A stretch of DNA of 64,000 nt from Escallonia rubra (Eukaryota > Streptophyta > Magnoliopsida > Escalloniales > Escalloniaceae): positions 211,118 to 275,117 of the forward strand of contig JAVXUO010002260.1 of NCBI GenBank assembly GCA_033065855.1. The letters run 5' to 3'. Below are positions 61,796 through 64,000 of this stretch, piece after piece (within the stretch, counting starts at the first letter, position 1; every line of letters begins with the position of its first letter). The translations under genes and the position numbers were made by a program. Below the pieces are notes generated by a model. That model worked only from the letters and a program-made list of their open reading frames with translations, was not told the DNA's origin and ran no database searches.

Positions 61796-63624
61796 GTCCC
61801 TCTTCTCCTCTTTCTCTCTCTCTCTATCGCCCCTTTGTAGCCTTTGCTCTTCACCCACCTCACTCTGGATGCTTGCATACCTGCCATTTGAATATGGTAA
61901 TCCACTTACAGACGCTGTCGTTTCGCACTTTCATTGTTTACCATTTTATTGCACATCTAATTATTGCTAAAATCGCAATTAAATTACCAAATTTGTAGCA
62001 CTTCTACCATTTAATGACCAATTTGAGGCACCGTAAACAGGGTCAACGCCGACTGCATGCTAAACATGTTAAAGACTATATTAGAAAAAACTCACGTTGA
62101 TTTTGAAATCGTTCGGACCTCGATTACATAAAAATGGTAGTGTTTTTTACTGTAAATTTCATTGTAGTCTTACATAAAAATATTAACGTTCTTAACTCTA
62201 AAGCCACACCGTGATCCCTAGTGCAAGCGATCAAATATTTGTTTTACTTTCTTCATCTTCTTTTTCATAAAGCTAGTTACCAGAAATAGTATTTTGCGTT
62301 CGATGAGATGTTGAACTTTTAAAATGTATTGAATCGTAACTTTGTTAAGAAAAAGTATGCTTTGAAGTTGAAGCATCCCTCCTAAAAGCCGGCCCTAAAA
62401 AAGTGCCTGCACATCCCTCTCTCCCGAAGTTTGCTCTGCCGCCCCTTCCTCCTTCAGCTTCCATGGCTGTGAGGTTGGAGGGGAAGCCCCCATGTTCTCC
62501 TTTTCCTTCATCTCCTTTGCATCTCTTCCTCCCTCTCCTACGGCACCCCACCCTGCCGATTCCCAACACCCACCATCATCTTCTCCCCCTCTCCGATCTC
62601 CACAATCATTTCAAACGGAGTCCCTTCAGCCCCAAAGGTACCTCACCCATTTCGCTACTCTCAGATCTGAGAGTTTCTCTTAGATTCGTCGTTGTCTCCG
62701 GATCGCTATTCCGACGGGTTTGGTTCGAAATCTCCGATGCGGGTCCGAAAAGGTGGGATTGTGGCTTGAAGATGCCGGATCTACTAGATTTGGAGGATGC
62801 ATATTCCCTTCGAGCTGCGAATCCCTTCGATCCGGCCTTGGGAGGACCCCCCCTCCACCATCTATGGTTCCGATGTTGATCGCGGCAGTAATGTAAACCG
62901 CCACTCTAAGCGGCCCAAGGCTCTCACCTCTATTTCAGTGGGAGCGAGGGATCGATCTGATGCGTGTTCTTGTATCTTCTCGATCTAGCTACCCCCTAAT
63001 TTGGTACTCCCAAATACGGGTAACCCTTATGTTTTTCGTTGTTTTCCTCCAAGGCCATGTTGGTCATTTCCAGGACCATCCGTTCGGATGCGATGTCTCT
63101 ATCTTTCCAGGAATGCCCATTTGGGTGTTGCCTTTAGGTTGTGATGGTTAATTTTATTAATGCAACTTGCTTAGAAAAAAAAAATTGTAACTTTGTTAAA
63201 CTGAAATGCATAACTTTGAATTTTAATATAAAATTTATTCAAGTCTGCCCTTACCGAATTATAAAAACAATCTTACATAAGAGTCTCACTCTCAAAACTT
63301 TTTTTTTTTCGTTTTTTAAGTGTTTCTTAATACTGTTTTGAGGTGCAGTTGAAATGGCAATTCTAAATCTTTAATTAATCAAAGTGGGCACTGCCCACAA
63401 TTATATACTTATTATACTTTACACCCTGTAGTGAGGAAATAATTTCACTGTTGCATAAAACCATCGAAAAGGAACCTGTAAACGTCGCTAATAAGCAACG
63501 AATGTCAAACTTAACTACCAAGTACAGTACAGAAATCAGGCAGAGTCCGATCTTGAGGGTCTTCCATCGCCACACCGCCATTGAATTAACTGCTCTCTCC
63601 TTCCACACTGATTACACCAAAACG
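61796..63624. promoter_or_regulatory. Divergent promoter region between the PURU and small membrane-protein genes
   Basis: The two genes are read away from each other, so both promoters lie here. About 840 bp of it are a retroposed insertion (62349-63186). Without it the original space would be roughly 990 bp. CT-rich sequence lies just upstream of both start codons (about 61800-61850 and 63631-63660). No clear TATA box was assigned. Confidence 0.6.
62336..63199 (+). mobile_element. Retroposed insertion with poly(A) and perfect 13-bp target-site duplication
   Basis: GTAACTTTGTTAA is present at 62336-62348 and again at 63187-63199. The sequence between them ends in TTGCTTAG followed by a run of about 10 A and TT, so it entered by target-primed reverse transcription in the plus orientation. 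It is more GC-rich than its surroundings, starts with C/T-rich sequence and has a 158-codon open frame (62403-62879, Pro/Leu/Ser-rich). No reverse transcriptase, endonuclease or other domain was recognised. It could be a short non-autonomous LINE relative, a 5'-truncated LINE tail, or a processed copy of an unknown mRNA. Confidence 0.85.
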
Positions 63625-63981
63625 ATGCCTGTAAGTCTCTCTCTCTCCCCCCGAATACATATATAATACTAATACATTGACTTTTCATTTACATAAGAAA
63701 CCAGATCTCATGGGCAAATTGTGAACCAGATCTCATGTGAAAATCACCTAGTTCTTGTTATATCGACATAACCGTTTGATTTGCGTTTCAATTGTGGTAA
63801 TTCCATCTGGGTTTTGGGTAATTTGCAGCTGAGAAGGTTCGTAGAGGTGGAACCACCGAGCCCGCTGAGGTACATAATCGGAGCAGCCATCATGATGCTC
63901 GGTGTCGTTTTGCCCGTTGGTTACATGATGTTCCGCAACAAGCGGGTCCCCTCCTCCTCCTCTTATGCCAAACAGACGTAG
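63625..63981 (+). CDS. Small single-pass membrane protein, 52 aa as modelled
   Basis: Exon 1 contributes only ATG CCT (63625-63630) before a GTAAGT donor, and exon 2 runs 63829-63981. The protein MPLRRFVEVEPPSPLRYIIG continues with one hydrophobic helix (AAIMMLGVVLPVGYMMF, residues ~21-37) and a basic, Ser-rich tail. This layout is highly conserved among plants in my memory, but the function is unknown; a tail-anchored organelle-membrane protein is a guess. The stop TAG overlaps a possible donor (CAGAC|GTAGGT), so in the real transcript the last codons may come from another exon beyond the window. The start is fixed by the splice and by the conserved Met-Pro. Confidence 0.75.
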
Positions 63982-64000
63982 GTGTGCTTTTATTTAGTTC

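Noticed and set aside
62403..62879. 158-codon Pro/Leu-rich frame as a new gene
   Set aside because: It lies wholly inside a retroposed insertion and shows no domain; kept as part of the mobile element.

Overview
The window is nuclear DNA from a flowering plant, most likely a core eudicot. The genes have many introns with GT-AG borders and AT-rich introns, and the proteins belong to typical plant families. Intergenic DNA holds Stowaway- and Tourist-like elements, SINE-type insertions and microsatellites. The species cannot be named from the sequence alone. No CRISPR array, operon or other prokaryotic feature was seen. I assembled the gene models by hand from conserved protein segments, splice sites and reading phase. 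Every junction below keeps the frame, but none has been checked against transcripts.

Layout, left to right: (1) 2207-4570, plus strand: the 3' part of an O-fucosyltransferase-family gene, with a GC-AG intron. (2) 5680-18712, minus strand, with leader DNA to about 21.5 kb: a 15-exon gene for a very large Agenet/Tudor-type protein of the Arabidopsis G2484-1 kind (about 2111 aa). (3) 21.8-26.4 kb: repeat-rich spacer. (4) 26430-33225, minus: 8-exon mitochondrial 4-hydroxybenzoate polyprenyltransferase (COQ2/PPT1, 401 aa). (5) 34940-43796, minus: 11-exon MIP1-leucine-zipper plus DUF547 protein (598 aa). (6) 43.8-49.4 kb: spacer rich in small transposons. (7) 49566-52272, plus: 3-exon tonoplast aquaporin of the TIP2 group (250 aa). 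(8) 55033-57564, plus: 6-exon VAN3-binding/auxin-canalisation protein with a PH-like domain (394 aa), preceded by a leader intron. (9) 58372-61795, minus: 8-exon formyltetrahydrofolate deformylase (PURU, 327 aa). (10) 63625-63981, plus: a tiny membrane-anchored protein (52 aa as modelled).

The genes do not form one pathway. COQ2 makes the ubiquinone precursor in mitochondria. PURU recycles one-carbon folate, also in mitochondria. TIP2 is a vacuolar water/ammonia channel, and the VAN3-binding protein acts in auxin/vesicle traffic. Their order is still meaningful: from memory, G2484-1, TIP2, VAN3-binding protein and PURU are neighbours on Arabidopsis chromosome 4 (At4g17330-17360), with a partly duplicated set on chromosome 5, so this looks like a conserved syntenic block.

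The most notable observations are an in-phase tandem exon duplication in the G2484-1-like gene, the GC-AG intron, a retroposed insertion with a perfect 13-bp target-site duplication inside the PURU/small-gene divergent promoter, a truncated SINE-like insertion with its own 13-bp duplication upstream of the DUF547 gene, and a coding first exon that encodes only Met-Pro. I found no convincing new multi-gene system.
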